Notes under the pieces: model-generated | The model's input: the letters and a program-made list of their open reading frames with translations, nothing else | Database searches by the model: none | Told to the model about the DNA's origin: nothing | Source of the DNA: Ramlibacter sp. | GTDB lineage: Bacteria; Pseudomonadota; Gammaproteobacteria; Burkholderiales; Burkholderiaceae_C | Reading direction: 5' to 3' | Length of the DNA stretch: 64,000 nt | Assembly (NCBI GenBank): GCA_029237735.1 | Contig: JAQZBU010000038.1 | Span: forward strand, 26,147 to 90,146 | Made by a program: the position numbers and the translations under genes | Shown here: positions 51,614 through 59,523 of the stretch, one piece after another | How the letters are laid out: every line of letters begins with the position of its first letter | Position numbering within the stretch: position 1 is the stretch's first letter

Positions 51614-51646
51614 CGACACAGCCCACCCGCACGCGACTTTGCCGAG
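51614..51646. repeat. inverted copy of the GCAAA-GCGTGCGGGTGGGCTG repeat
   Basis: Reading on the minus strand gives GCAAAGTCGCGTGCGGGTGG, matching the two tandem copies at 51461-51562. The region between them (51563-51613) has no gene. Confidence 0.7.
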
Positions 51647-51690
51647 ACCATGTTGGCACGCCCCCGTTGGAATACCACCACTCTCGCGGC

Positions 51691-51920
51691 GCGGCGGGCG
51701 GTACCCGGCAGAGGCGATTTCTGTGGCGGCGAAGCGGCTCGGCCTGGGGGCGGGCGAGCGAAGCGAGCTACGTAACTGACTCGCCGTAGCTGTTTGAGCG
51801 AAGAGCCCGAAGGGCGCGTAGCGAGTTCTACGGCGCCGTCCCCAGGCCGAGACGCTTCGCGAAGTCGTAGCGAAGCGAAGACCGCCACAGTATGAGCCGC
51901 TGCCGGGTACCGCCTGCCGC
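51691..51920. repeat. 230-bp imperfect palindromic element
   Basis: The left end GCGGCGGGCGGTACCCGGCA pairs with the complement of the right end, which reads GCGGCAGGCGGTACCCGGCA. Within each arm CTGTGGCGG and CTCGGCCTGGGG also correspond. The centre holds CGAAGCG/CGCTTCG-rich sequence. There is no open reading frame of note and no transposase. It may be a non-autonomous mobile element or a folded RNA or DNA structure. Confidence 0.7.
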
Positions 51921-51934
51921 GACGCGAGCGCCCG

Positions 51935-52002
51935 CCACGATGGATGCCGGATCGAGTCCGGCATGACAAGCTCAGGGGCGCCCGGATCGAGTCCGGCATG
52001 AC
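51935..52002. repeat. partial copies of the CCACGATGGATGCCGG element
   Basis: CCACGATGGATGCCGGATCG... (51935-51967) matches the right arm of the 30893-30925 element with few changes. A second shorter copy, CCCGGATCGAGTCCGGCATG, follows at 51981-52000. Both are internally palindromic around GCCGGATCGAGTCCGGC. With 51461-51920 they fill the whole gap between the dsr operon and the two-component genes. Confidence 0.75.
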
Positions 52003-52009
52003 GGGGGTC

Positions 52010-52672
52010 TTAACGCGCGCTCGACGTGCGCGCCTCCACCGCGAAAACCGCGGCTTCAACACGCGAAGTCAGGTTCAGCTTCGACAGGATGTGGCGTACG
52101 TGCAGCTTGACCGTGTCATGGCTGATGTCCAGCGCGCGGGCGATCGTCTTGTTGCTCTCGCCGCGCGCCAGGTGCTCCAGGATCTGCCGCTCGCGGTCGG
52201 TGAGCGAGGCCAGCAGGTCCAGCCTCTCCACGCCGGTGCGGCCCGACTGCAACATCTGCGCGAGCTTGAGCGTGAGGGCGGGCGCAACCACCAGTTCGCC
52301 CCGCGCGGCGCGGCCGATCGCGGCGATGACGTCTTCCGGCTCCATGTCCTTGAGCAGGTAACCCTTCACGCCCAGGCGCAGCGCGGCCGCCAGGTCGTCC
52401 TGCGCGTCGCTCATGGTCAGGATCAGCGCCGGCGTGTCGATACCGGCCGCGCGAAGGCTGCGCAGCAGCGTGAGGCCGTCGGTCTGGGGCATTCGCAGGT
52501 CCAGCACCACCAAGTCGGGTCGGTGATCGGACAGCAGGCCGGGCACCTTGGCGGCGTCGCCGGTCGCCGCGGCGACGACCATCCCGCCGCGATGCTGCAG
52601 CAGGTCCGTGAGCCCGTTGCGGCACAGCGAGTGGTCGTCGACCAGCACGATCTTGATCGGTGTGCCGGTCAT
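52010..52672 (-). CDS. NarL/FixJ-type response regulator
   Basis: 220 residues: receiver domain (1-125; LVDDHSLCRNG, phospho-Asp D58 in VVLDLRMPQTDG, KGYLLKD) and a LuxR-type helix-turn-helix (about 155-215; LTDRERQILEHLARGESNKT). Its ATG overlaps the sensor kinase stop by four bases. Factors of this type bind TAC-rich inverted heptamers, and TACCCAT-like palindromes lie in the promoter region across from its operon and at two more sulfur promoters. I infer, not prove, that this protein reads them. Confidence 0.9.
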   Translation of the reverse strand: MTGTPIKIVLVDDHSLCRNGLTDLLQHRGGMVVAAATGDAAKVPGLLSDHRPDLVVLDLRMPQTDGLTLLRSLRAAGIDTPALILTMSDAQDDLAAALRLGVKGYLLKDMEPEDVIAAIGRAARGELVVAPALTLKLAQMLQSGRTGVERLDLLASLTDRERQILEHLARGESNKTIARALDISHDTVKLHVRHILSKLNLTSRVEAAVFAVEARTSSAR

Positions 52673-53841
52673 GACGCCGCCTCGGCTGCCTTTGGAATCG
52701 GCACTGCCAGCCGGACCTGCGTGCCGCCGGCTGCACGCGGCGTCACCCGCAGTTCGCCATGCAGGCGGCGTGCGCGTTCGGACATGATGTCGATGCCGTA
52801 GTGCGCGCCCGCGGCTTCGCCCGTGCCGCGCGGCCGCGGGCCGACCCCATCGTCTTCGACCTTCAGCACCACGCCCGCCAGCGTGGGCTCGATGCTGAGC
52901 CAGGCGTGACGCGCTCCCGAATGCCTTTCGATGTTGACCAGTGCCTCCTGGACGATGTGGAAGACGTCCAGCTCCTCGTTTTCGCCCAGCCGCAGGGCGG
53001 GCATGCGGTTGGTCAATTGCAGTTCGATCCCGCTGCGCATGCAAAAGCGCTTGGCCAGTGCGTCGAAGGCACGGCCCAGCCCCCGCGGGTCGATCCGCGT
53101 GCGGAACTGGGTCACGATCTCCCGCAGGCTGCCGTGCGCTTCGCCGGCGGTTTCGTTGACATCGTCCAGGAATTTCAATGCGCGCTCCTGGTCGTGGGCC
53201 AGGATAGCGTCGCGCAGCAGCGGCAGCCGCATCTTGATAAAGGTCAAGTTCTGGGCAACGGAGTCGTGCACTTCCGCGGCCATGGCCTGCCGCTCATGCA
53301 TGACCGTGGCGCGCATGTTCTCGGCTTCCAGCCGCAGGTTGTCCAGCGCCAGGCCGAGCAGTTCGCCGATGGAGCGAAGCAGCGCAGCGACGTCGGGCGA
53401 CAGCTCATCCTCGGACGTGAAGAACAGGTTGTAGATGCCGAGCACGCGGCCCTTGTGCACCAGCGGCACCGCCAACACCCGGCGGCAGCTGCTGCCGAAA
53501 TACTCGCCGCACCGCTTCGAACAGGATTCCAGGTCGGTGGCCCAGACGATCCGCTGTTCATGAGACGCCTCGCCGCAGAAGCCGCAGTGGCTGTCCACCA
53601 GCCGCTCGGCCTCGAGAATCTCTGGCGGCAGCCCGAGCGCGCTCACCAGTTCCAGCCGGTCGCCGTGCGGCGACAGCACTCGCACAGCCCCGGCCTGCGC
53701 ATGCGCCAGCCGCACGATCGGGTCGAGGAAGCGCTGCAGCAAACCGCGCAGGTCGTCCCCGCTGGCGAGGTCGGCCGCGATCCGGGCCAGGATGGCCGAA
53801 TCGGCTGTGCGAGAAAGGTCCGGTGAAAACACGTGCGTCAC
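52669..53841 (-). CDS. GAF-domain HisKA_3 sensor histidine kinase with five cysteines
   Basis: 390 residues. A GAF domain (about 25-170) contains C86, C89, C107, C111 and C119 (DSHCGFCGEA, ESCSKRCGEY, SSCRR), suited to an Fe-S cluster, zinc or persulfide sensing. Then HisKA_3 with H192 in AAEVHDSVAQNL and a HATPase (about 290-380). There is no membrane helix, so it is a soluble cytoplasmic sensor like NreB or the cytosolic part of NarX. Start GTG 53841 is uncertain because no ribosome site is visible. It is co-translated with the NarL-type regulator. Confidence 0.88.
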   Translation of the reverse strand: MTHVFSPDLSRTADSAILARIAADLASGDDLRGLLQRFLDPIVRLAHAQAGAVRVLSPHGDRLELVSALGLPPEILEAERLVDSHCGFCGEASHEQRIVWATDLESCSKRCGEYFGSSCRRVLAVPLVHKGRVLGIYNLFFTSEDELSPDVAALLRSIGELLGLALDNLRLEAENMRATVMHERQAMAAEVHDSVAQNLTFIKMRLPLLRDAILAHDQERALKFLDDVNETAGEAHGSLREIVTQFRTRIDPRGLGRAFDALAKRFCMRSGIELQLTNRMPALRLGENEELDVFHIVQEALVNIERHSGARHAWLSIEPTLAGVVLKVEDDGVGPRPRGTGEAAGAHYGIDIMSERARRLHGELRVTPRAAGGTQVRLAVPIPKAAEAAS

Positions 53842-53944
53842 GGCTGGTAGATGGGGCCTGGTCTCGTGGACTCAATTGGCGGCTTTGAGATGACTTCGCG
53901 ATTGTGATCGTTCACCCCGGGCTAAGCCACAAGGGCATCCCCCC

Positions 53945-54014
53945 TCCCCCGAATGGGTAGGTCGAAATCCCCCGTCCCGGCTATAGACGCCTGCGGCGGC
54001 GCTTGCGCTAATAC
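53945..54014 (+). promoter_or_regulatory. tauE/two-component divergent promoter with paired palindromes
   Basis: TCCCC-CGAAT-GGGTA (53945-53959) and CCCCC-GTCCC-GGCTA (53969-53983) start 24 bases apart. The second is followed directly by TAGACG (53984) and, 26 bases after its end, by TAATAC (54009-54014). The distances equal those before tusA. Transcription of the TauE-like gene would begin about 54021. Confidence 0.6.
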
Positions 54015-54040
54015 CGAGGAATCAATCGACCGGACGGGGT

Positions 54041-55027
54041 GTGCCGTCCTTCAACCGGATCGCAATGCGAATCAATCGGCTTCATGTCGGTGCACCGGCA
54101 GTGCGCGCAATCTTGCTGGCATTCAGCCTGCTGCCCGCGGCCGCATTTGCGCAAGCAGCTGCGGTGGCCGCCCCAGCCTCATCCACCTGGTGGCTGTGGC
54201 CGCTCGGGCTGTTCGCCGCGTGCTTCGTCATGGGCATCATCGCCGTGCCCGCGGGCATCGGCGGGGGCACGCTGTTCGTTCCCATCGTGGGCAGCTTCTT
54301 TCCCTTTCACCTGGATTTCGTGCGCGGCGCTGGCCTGATGGTGGCGCTGGCCAGCGCGCTGTCCGCGGGGCCCACCCTGCTGCGCAGCGGCCTGGGCAGC
54401 CTGCGCCTGACATTGCCGCTGGCATTGCTGGCCTCGGCCAGTTCGATCGGCGGTGCCGTCATCGGCCTGGCAATGTCGCCGGCCCTGGTGCAAACGCTGC
54501 TGGGCTGCGTGGTGCTGGCCATCGTTGTCCTGATGGTGATGTCGCGCCGCTCGGAGTTTCCGGTCGTCGAGCGGCCCGACGCTCTGTCGCAGGCTCTGGG
54601 GTTGCATGGCTTCTTCGTCGATGGAGCCTCCGGCCGCACAGTGCACTGGCAGGTCCACCGCACGGTGCCCGGCCTTCTTACCTTCCTGGCCATCGGTGTG
54701 CTGGCGGGCATGTTCGGGATCGGCGCGGGATGGGCTAACGTGCCGGCGCTGAATCTGTTGCTGGGCGCCCCGCTCAAGGTCGCCGCGGGGACCTCGGGCG
54801 TGGTCTTGTCGCTGGTCGACTCGTCGGCGTCCTGGGTCTACCTGCATCGTGGCGCCGTGCTGCCGATGATCGCGGTGCCGTCGGTGCTCGGGATGATGCT
54901 CGGGGCGCGCCTGGGCGTTCGACTGCTCGACCGGCTGGATGGCCGAGTGATCCGCAGTATGGTCATCGGCGTGTTGCTGTTCGCGGGGCTGCGCTCGCTG
55001 CTCAAGGGCACGGGCCTGTGGGCCTGA
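54041..55027 (+). CDS. TauE/SafE-family sulfite/organosulfonate exporter
   Basis: 328 residues with about eight hydrophobic helices and two glycine-rich repeat motifs, VPAGIGGGTLFVPIVGSFFP and GMFGIGAGWANVPALNLLLG, typical of the TauE/SafE family. A cleavable signal-like segment starts it. The family exports sulfite or related anions, which would protect a sulfite-producing cell. The start is GTG 54041 or ATG 54065; neither has a strong ribosome site. It is followed by a DUF1634 protein, a common pair. Confidence 0.85.
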   Translation: MPSFNRIAMRINRLHVGAPAVRAILLAFSLLPAAAFAQAAAVAAPASSTWWLWPLGLFAACFVMGIIAVPAGIGGGTLFVPIVGSFFPFHLDFVRGAGLMVALASALSAGPTLLRSGLGSLRLTLPLALLASASSIGGAVIGLAMSPALVQTLLGCVVLAIVVLMVMSRRSEFPVVERPDALSQALGLHGFFVDGASGRTVHWQVHRTVPGLLTFLAIGVLAGMFGIGAGWANVPALNLLLGAPLKVAAGTSGVVLSLVDSSASWVYLHRGAVLPMIAVPSVLGMMLGARLGVRLLDRLDGRVIRSMVIGVLLFAGLRSLLKGTGLWA

Positions 55028-55038
55028 CGGGAGTGCCG

Positions 55039-55458
55039 ATGCCGAACCACGAGCACGCCAGCCAGTCACCGCCGCAGCTACGCTATGCGCTCCTGGTCGA
55101 ATGGGGCACACGCATCGGCCTCCTGGTGCTGTCCCTGAGTTTCATCGCCTACGCCAGCGGACTGGTGCCTGCGCACGTGCCGCTGGAACGCCTGCCGCAA
55201 CTGTGGACCCAACCCGTGGGCGATTACGTGGCGGCCACCGGCACGCCCACCGGCTGGGCGTGGCTGCAGCTGCTGCATCGCAGCGACGTGCTGGGGCTTG
55301 CCGGCATCGCAATCCTGTCGGTCAGCTCGGTCGTGGGACTGCTGGCGCTGGTGCCGATGTACGCGGCGCTGCGCGACCGCAGTTTCGTCGTGCTCTGCCT
55401 GCTGCAGGCGCTGGTGGTCCTGGTCGCGGCCTCCGGCCTGCTGTCCGGAGGACATTGA
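55039..55458 (+). CDS. DUF1634 small membrane protein
   Basis: 139 residues with three or four hydrophobic helices (about 20-40, 76-98 and 112-134). DUF1634 proteins typically follow TauE/SafE exporters and are presumed accessory subunits. GGAG lies 6 bases before the ATG at 55039, a better choice than the in-frame start at 55018. It is 11 bases after the TauE-like gene. Confidence 0.85.
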   Translation: MPNHEHASQSPPQLRYALLVEWGTRIGLLVLSLSFIAYASGLVPAHVPLERLPQLWTQPVGDYVAATGTPTGWAWLQLLHRSDVLGLAGIAILSVSSVVGLLALVPMYAALRDRSFVVLCLLQALVVLVAASGLLSGGH

Positions 55459-55460
55459 CC

Positions 55461-56090
55461 ATGAGCGACGCGCTTGATTACCTGATCAAGGCCCGGCCCG
55501 ATGCGGTCGGCCACTACTTCGCCTTCCTCAAGGCCTGCGGCAAACACCTGGACCCGAAGACCCGCAGCCTGATCTCGGTCATCACGAAGGTCGATGCGCA
55601 GACCGAGCGGGGTTTCCGTCAATACCTGGGCCGTGCGCTGCGGGAAGGCTGCACGCCGATGGAGATCCTGGACGCGTTGCTGATGGCCTTTCCCACGCTG
55701 GGCCTGGCCAAGATCGTCTGGGCGGTCGACATCATCCTGGCGATGGACCTGCCGGGCTTCCGGCCCGAAGCGCTCGCCGGCAACGGCGAATGGCACGACC
55801 TGGGCGCGACCCGCTCAGTGAAGGCCGGTGTGGCGCGGCGCGTCGAATGCGACGGCCGCGCCCTCTTCGTCTATCGCGACGGCAAGGACGGCTGGCGGGT
55901 CTACGACAGCCGCTGCCCGCACCAGAGCACCGACATTCCGCACCTCGCGCTGGAGGGCACGCAGCTCACCTGCCCCAAGCACCGTTGGGCGTTCGACTTG
56001 CGCACCGGCGACTGTGTCGACAAGGGCAACAGCCCCCTGCGGCGATGGGAGTCGCGCGTGGTCGACGGCCGTCTGCAGGCGTACTGGTAA
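55461..56090 (+). CDS. AhpD/carboxymuconolactone decarboxylase-like protein fused to a Rieske domain
   Basis: 209 residues. The first half (about 5-95) has the CMD/AhpD helical pattern VDAQTERGFRQYLGRALREG and GCTPMEILDALLMAFPTLG, but with one cysteine instead of the CxxC of AhpD peroxidase partners. The second half (about 108-205) is a Rieske ferredoxin domain, with ligands in SRCPHQSTD and LTCPKHRWAFD. The fusion suggests electron delivery to a substrate bound by the CMD domain. It begins 2 bases after DUF1634. Confidence 0.8.
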   Translation: MSDALDYLIKARPDAVGHYFAFLKACGKHLDPKTRSLISVITKVDAQTERGFRQYLGRALREGCTPMEILDALLMAFPTLGLAKIVWAVDIILAMDLPGFRPEALAGNGEWHDLGATRSVKAGVARRVECDGRALFVYRDGKDGWRVYDSRCPHQSTDIPHLALEGTQLTCPKHRWAFDLRTGDCVDKGNSPLRRWESRVVDGRLQAYW

Positions 56091-56207
56091 GTGGTAAGCG
56101 ATGCGGTTTGCTCGTCTCAATTTGAGCCGCGTGGAACTTCCTTGAGCTTGCTCATCATTTCGTGCTTTTTCCGGCCTAACTTTCATGAATCACAACAGGA
56201 GAACCCA

Positions 56208-57506
56208 GTGAGAAACTTCCATCGCCTGATCAAGTTCGCCCCCGTGGCGGCGGCCGTGCTGGCCGCGCTGCCCGCCCTGGCCACCAACGGCTACTTCCCG
56301 CATGGCTACGGGCTGAAAGCCAAAGGCATGGGTGGCGCGTCCACGGCGATGGCGCAGGACAGTCTGGGCGGCGCGACCAATCCTGCGAGCATGGTCTGGG
56401 CGGGCTCGCGCATGGACCTGGGGGCGGACATCTTCATGCCGCACCGGGACGCCGAACGCAGCGGCGCCGGCTTCCCCACGCTGAACGGCAGCGTGGACAG
56501 CGACCGCAAGGCGTTCCTAGTCCCCGAGTTCGGCTACAACCGCATGATGAACAGCAACCTTTCGGTTGGCGTCTCGGTCTACGGCAACGGCGGCATGAAC
56601 ACGACCTATCCCCAAGGCAACTTCAACTGCGGCGGCGGGCCGGCCAACATGTTGTGCGGCAGCGGCGGGCTGGGTGTCGACCTGATGCAGCTGATCGTGG
56701 CGCCCACGGTCGCCTACAAGTTCAACCCCCGCCATTCCGTCGGCGCGTCCCTGCTGCTGGGCTACCAGCGTTTCAAGGCCACCGGCCTGCAGGCCTTCGA
56801 TAACGCGCCCGGTTTCCCGCCCTTTACCCAATCGCCCGGCAGCGTAACGAACAGGGGCACGGCGGGTTCAACCGGCGCGGGCATCCGCGTAGGGTACTTC
56901 GGGCGGCTGTCGGACACGTTCTCGATCGCCGCGGCCTACTCGCCCAAGATGAAGATGGGCGATCTGGACGAATACAAGGGCCTGTTCGCCGGCGGCGGCA
57001 GCTTCGACATCCCGGCCAACTTCAGCGCCGGCATCGCCGTCGCGCCTACACCCGCGTGGACGGTAGCCCTGGACTGGCAACGCATCAAGTATTCCGGCGT
57101 GCCCTCGGTCGGCAACGCCAGCATGCCGGTCGCCCCTCTGGGCGCGGCCAACGGGCCAGGCTTCGGCTGGCGCGACATCGACGTGTTCAAGCTCGGCGTG
57201 GCTTGGCAGATGAACAGCCAGTGGACCCTCCGGGCCGGCTACAACCGCGGACAGAACCCGATCGGACCGGCCGATGTGACCTTCAACATCCTCGCGCCCG
57301 GCGTGATGACCTCGCACTACACCGCAGGCTTCACCTATGCGTTGGCCAAGGACAGCGAACTCACGGCCGCACTGATGGTCGCCCCGCGCCAGAGCGTGAG
57401 CGGTCCGTCGCTATTCAACGCCATGATGGGACCGGGCGCGGGCGGAAATGAAACCATCCGCATGCGCGAGACCTCGATCGGCCTGGGCTGGTCCCGCAAG
57501 TTCTAA
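56208..57506 (+). CDS. FadL/OmpP1-family outer-membrane transport protein
   Basis: 432 residues. Signal peptide (about 1-26), then TNGYFPHGYGLKAKGMGGAS, the FadL N-terminal hatch, and a beta-barrel ending in GLGWSRKF with terminal phenylalanine. FadL-type channels import hydrophobic molecules, here possibly sulfur compounds by context; long-chain fatty acids cannot be excluded. Start GTG 56208 follows AGGAG by 6 bases. The 117 bases before it separate it from the Rieske gene. Confidence 0.85.
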   Translation: MRNFHRLIKFAPVAAAVLAALPALATNGYFPHGYGLKAKGMGGASTAMAQDSLGGATNPASMVWAGSRMDLGADIFMPHRDAERSGAGFPTLNGSVDSDRKAFLVPEFGYNRMMNSNLSVGVSVYGNGGMNTTYPQGNFNCGGGPANMLCGSGGLGVDLMQLIVAPTVAYKFNPRHSVGASLLLGYQRFKATGLQAFDNAPGFPPFTQSPGSVTNRGTAGSTGAGIRVGYFGRLSDTFSIAAAYSPKMKMGDLDEYKGLFAGGGSFDIPANFSAGIAVAPTPAWTVALDWQRIKYSGVPSVGNASMPVAPLGAANGPGFGWRDIDVFKLGVAWQMNSQWTLRAGYNRGQNPIGPADVTFNILAPGVMTSHYTAGFTYALAKDSELTAALMVAPRQSVSGPSLFNAMMGPGAGGNETIRMRETSIGLGWSRKF

Positions 57507-57539
57507 CCCGCTGACGGCGTGCGGCGAAGGGGCGCCGCC

Positions 57540-57545
57540 TAAAAT
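57540..57545 (+). promoter_or_regulatory. -10-like TAAAAT close to a start codon
   Basis: TAAAAT lies 6 bases before the ATG of the next permease gene, a position seen with leaderless transcripts in betaproteobacteria. A short GCGGCG/CGCCGC hairpin (57521-57538) precedes it. No clear -35. Confidence 0.3.
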
Positions 57546-57551
57546 CCCCGC

Positions 57552-58664
57552 ATGACCACTGTCGAACTGGCGTCGCTCACCCAGCAGGTTCTCTGGGCCT
57601 CATTCTTCGTGGCGATGGTGTTCGGCGCGATCGTGCAGCGCACCGGCTTCTGCACCATGGGGGCCGTCAGCGACGTGCTCACCATGGGCGACTGGACCCG
57701 CATGCGCCAGTGGGGTCTGGCCTGCGGCGTCGCCATGATCGGCTTCGCCCTGCTCGCGTGGTCCGGCCTGGTCAACCCCGACAGGACTCTGTACGCATCC
57801 AACCGCTGGATGTGGCTGTCCGCACTGGTGGGCGGCGGCATCTTCGGCTTCGGCATGGTGCTGTCGTCCGGCTGCGTCTCCAAGGCCCTGGTGCGCGTCG
57901 GCGGCGGCAACCTCAAGTCGCTGGTCGTGGTGCTGGTGCTTGGCATCTCGGCCTTCGCGACACTTAAGGGTCTCACGGCCGTGTGGCGCACCGCAACGGT
58001 GGATCGCGTCGCGCACGAGTTCCCGGCATCCGCCAGCCTGCCTGCCTGGGCTGCACAGGCGTTCGGCGTCAGCGCGTCGACTGCGGGGCTGGCGCTGGCA
58101 CTGGCGATCGGAGGCGTGCTGCTCGCCTGGGCCTTGTCAGGCCGGGACTTCACCGCACGCAACATTGCCGCCGGCGCAGGCGTCGGGGCGACGGTTGTGG
58201 CGATGTGGTGGATCACCGGCCACCTGGGCTTCGTCGCGGAACATCCCCAGACACTGGAAGAGACAATTCTCGCCACCAATTCAACGCGCTCCGAGGCGCT
58301 CAGTTTCGTCTCCCCCGTAGCCTACACGCTGGACTGGGTGATGTTCTACAGCGACGTCAACAAGCTGCTCACCGTGGGCATCGTCTCGGTTTTCGGCGTG
58401 ATCGCCGGCTCCGCGGTGGTGGCACTGGCGCAGCGCAGCTTCCGCTGGGAGGGCTTCGGCGGCACCGGCGACCTGGGCCACCATATGGTGGGCGCCGTGC
58501 TGATGGGCGTGGGGGGCGTTACGGCCATGGGCTGCAGCATCGGCCAGGGCGTCTCTGGCGTTTCCACCCTCAGCGCCACCAGCTTCGTCGCACTCTTCGC
58601 GATGATCGCGGGCGCGGCCGCGGCGGTGAAGTACCAGGTGTGGCGGCTCGAGCGCGAGGCCTGA
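57552..58664 (+). CDS. YeeE/YedE family sulfur-compound permease
   Basis: 370 residues, about ten membrane helices, homologous to the 29550 permease: RTGFCTMGAVSDVLTMGDW, SSGCVSKALVRVGGG and MGCSIGQGVSGVSTLS hold the conserved relay cysteines. It has no TusA-like domain of its own. It stands alone before the ArsR gene, 45 bases after the FadL-type gene, so its expression may be separate. Role: import of thiosulfate or another sulfur donor. Confidence 0.88.
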   Translation: MTTVELASLTQQVLWASFFVAMVFGAIVQRTGFCTMGAVSDVLTMGDWTRMRQWGLACGVAMIGFALLAWSGLVNPDRTLYASNRWMWLSALVGGGIFGFGMVLSSGCVSKALVRVGGGNLKSLVVVLVLGISAFATLKGLTAVWRTATVDRVAHEFPASASLPAWAAQAFGVSASTAGLALALAIGGVLLAWALSGRDFTARNIAAGAGVGATVVAMWWITGHLGFVAEHPQTLEETILATNSTRSEALSFVSPVAYTLDWVMFYSDVNKLLTVGIVSVFGVIAGSAVVALAQRSFRWEGFGGTGDLGHHMVGAVLMGVGGVTAMGCSIGQGVSGVSTLSATSFVALFAMIAGAAAAVKYQVWRLEREA

Positions 58665-58710
58665 CGGCACGGCAAAGGCCGGCCCCCGATGCGGCCGCGC
58701 CACGGCTGTG

Positions 58711-58740
58711 TTGCAATATATCCGCCCACACTGATAAACT
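58711..58740 (+). promoter_or_regulatory. promoter of the ArsR-family regulator
   Basis: TTGCAA (58711-58716) and a -10-like TAAACT (58735-58740, 18-base spacer) fit a sigma-70 promoter ending 6 bases before the ATG. AATATATC between them is the sort of AT-rich site ArsR repressors bind, so autoregulation is plausible. Confidence 0.45.
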
Positions 58741-58746
58741 ATCTAC

Positions 58747-59085
58747 ATGGCCACCCGCTCCAACAACGCCGCCGTTCCTGCCGCCGTCGAATCAGACGAA
58801 GTGTTCGAGCTCGCCGCCGAGGTGTTTCGCGTGATGTCGGCGCCCATGCGCCTGAAGATCATCGCCTGCCTGTGCAACGGCGAGAAGAACGTGAGCGAAC
58901 TGCTGTCGGAGATAGAAACTACCCAGCCCAACATGTCGCAGCACCTAAACACGCTGTACCAGGCAGGTGTGCTCGGCAAGCGGCGCGATGGCGTCCAGAT
59001 CTACTATCGCATCGTCAACGACCGCGTGGTGACCCTGTGCCGCGCGGTGTGCACGCAGATTGCGATCGAAGCCGACGTGCGCTAA
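58747..59085 (+). CDS. ArsR-family repressor, SqrR/BigR-like persulfide sensor
   Basis: 112 residues of winged-helix ArsR fold: VFRVMSAPMRLKIIACLCNG, TTQPNMSQHLNTLYQAGVL and the wing KRRDGVQIYYRIV. Cysteines in IACLCNGEKN (residues 41 and 43) and in TLCRAVC (about 99 and 103) match the two-cysteine arrangement used by SqrR/BigR/SoxR-type regulators to sense persulfides by a tetrasulfide bridge. Such proteins repress sulfide-oxidation genes until sulfide appears. It lies directly upstream of fccAB, whose promoter has an AT-rich palindrome. Confidence 0.85.
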   Translation: MATRSNNAAVPAAVESDEVFELAAEVFRVMSAPMRLKIIACLCNGEKNVSELLSEIETTQPNMSQHLNTLYQAGVLGKRRDGVQIYYRIVNDRVVTLCRAVCTQIAIEADVR

Positions 59086-59164
59086 CCCCGGCGCCGCGCC
59101 CAAATCCCCTCCCGCCACGGGTTTTCACCGTGGTCACACGCGCCCTGCTCGCGGAATAATTTCC

Positions 59165-59188
59165 ATATAAGCCATAAGTGATTTATGG
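59165..59188 (+). promoter_or_regulatory. AT-rich operator upstream of fccAB
   Basis: CCATAA-GTGAT-TTATGG (59172-59188) is a perfect 6-bp inverted repeat, overlapped by ATATAAGCCATA (59165-59176). ATATAAGCGATA, a close match, lies on the minus strand at 62449-62460 between yeeE and the SoxH-like gene. Both are candidate sites for the ArsR-type repressor. Confidence 0.5.
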
Positions 59189-59202
59189 CGGCAGGAGATC
59201 CG

Positions 59203-59523
59203 ATGCAACGATTCCGACTCACCGTGGCTTGGCTGGCGATGGCCTTGCCGGCGGCAGGCAGCCTGGCCCAGGTGCCCGACGCACTGCAGGTTCGCAGCTG
59301 GGCCGGGGCCTGCGCCAACTGCCACGGCACCAACGGCAACGCGCTGGCCGGCAACGAGCCCCTGGCCGGCATGAAGCGCGAGGACATCGTGCAAAAGATG
59401 ATGGATTTCAAGAACGGGCGCAAACCGGCGACCGTGATGCACCAACTGTCCAAAGGTTATACCGACGAACAGATCGCGGCGATTGCCGGGTACTTCGCCG
59501 CCCAGAAGAAAGGCACGCCATGA
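59203..59523 (+). CDS. fccA: FccA-type monohaem cytochrome c of sulfide dehydrogenase
   Basis: 106 residues: signal peptide (about 1-22, ...AGSLAQ), one haem site CANCH and LAGMKREDIVQKMMDF with the methionine ligand region. It is the electron-accepting subunit of flavocytochrome c sulfide dehydrogenase; the single haem is the small FccA form. AGGAG lies 5 bases before ATG 59203, so I rejected 59185. The stop overlaps fccB by four bases (ATGA). Confidence 0.88.
   Translation: MQRFRLTVAWLAMALPAAGSLAQVPDALQVRSWAGACANCHGTNGNALAGNEPLAGMKREDIVQKMMDFKNGRKPATVMHQLSKGYTDEQIAAIAGYFAAQKKGTP

Noticed and set aside
52010..53044. A longer version of the NarL-type regulator starting at 53044
   Set aside because: The extra residues are the shadow of the kinase gene in another frame; the ATG at 52672 overlaps the kinase stop in the usual way.
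59157..59171. SqrR consensus ATTC-N8-GAAT near fccAB
   Set aside because: I could not find the two half-sites at the right spacing; only the ATATAAG and CCATAA palindromes are visible.
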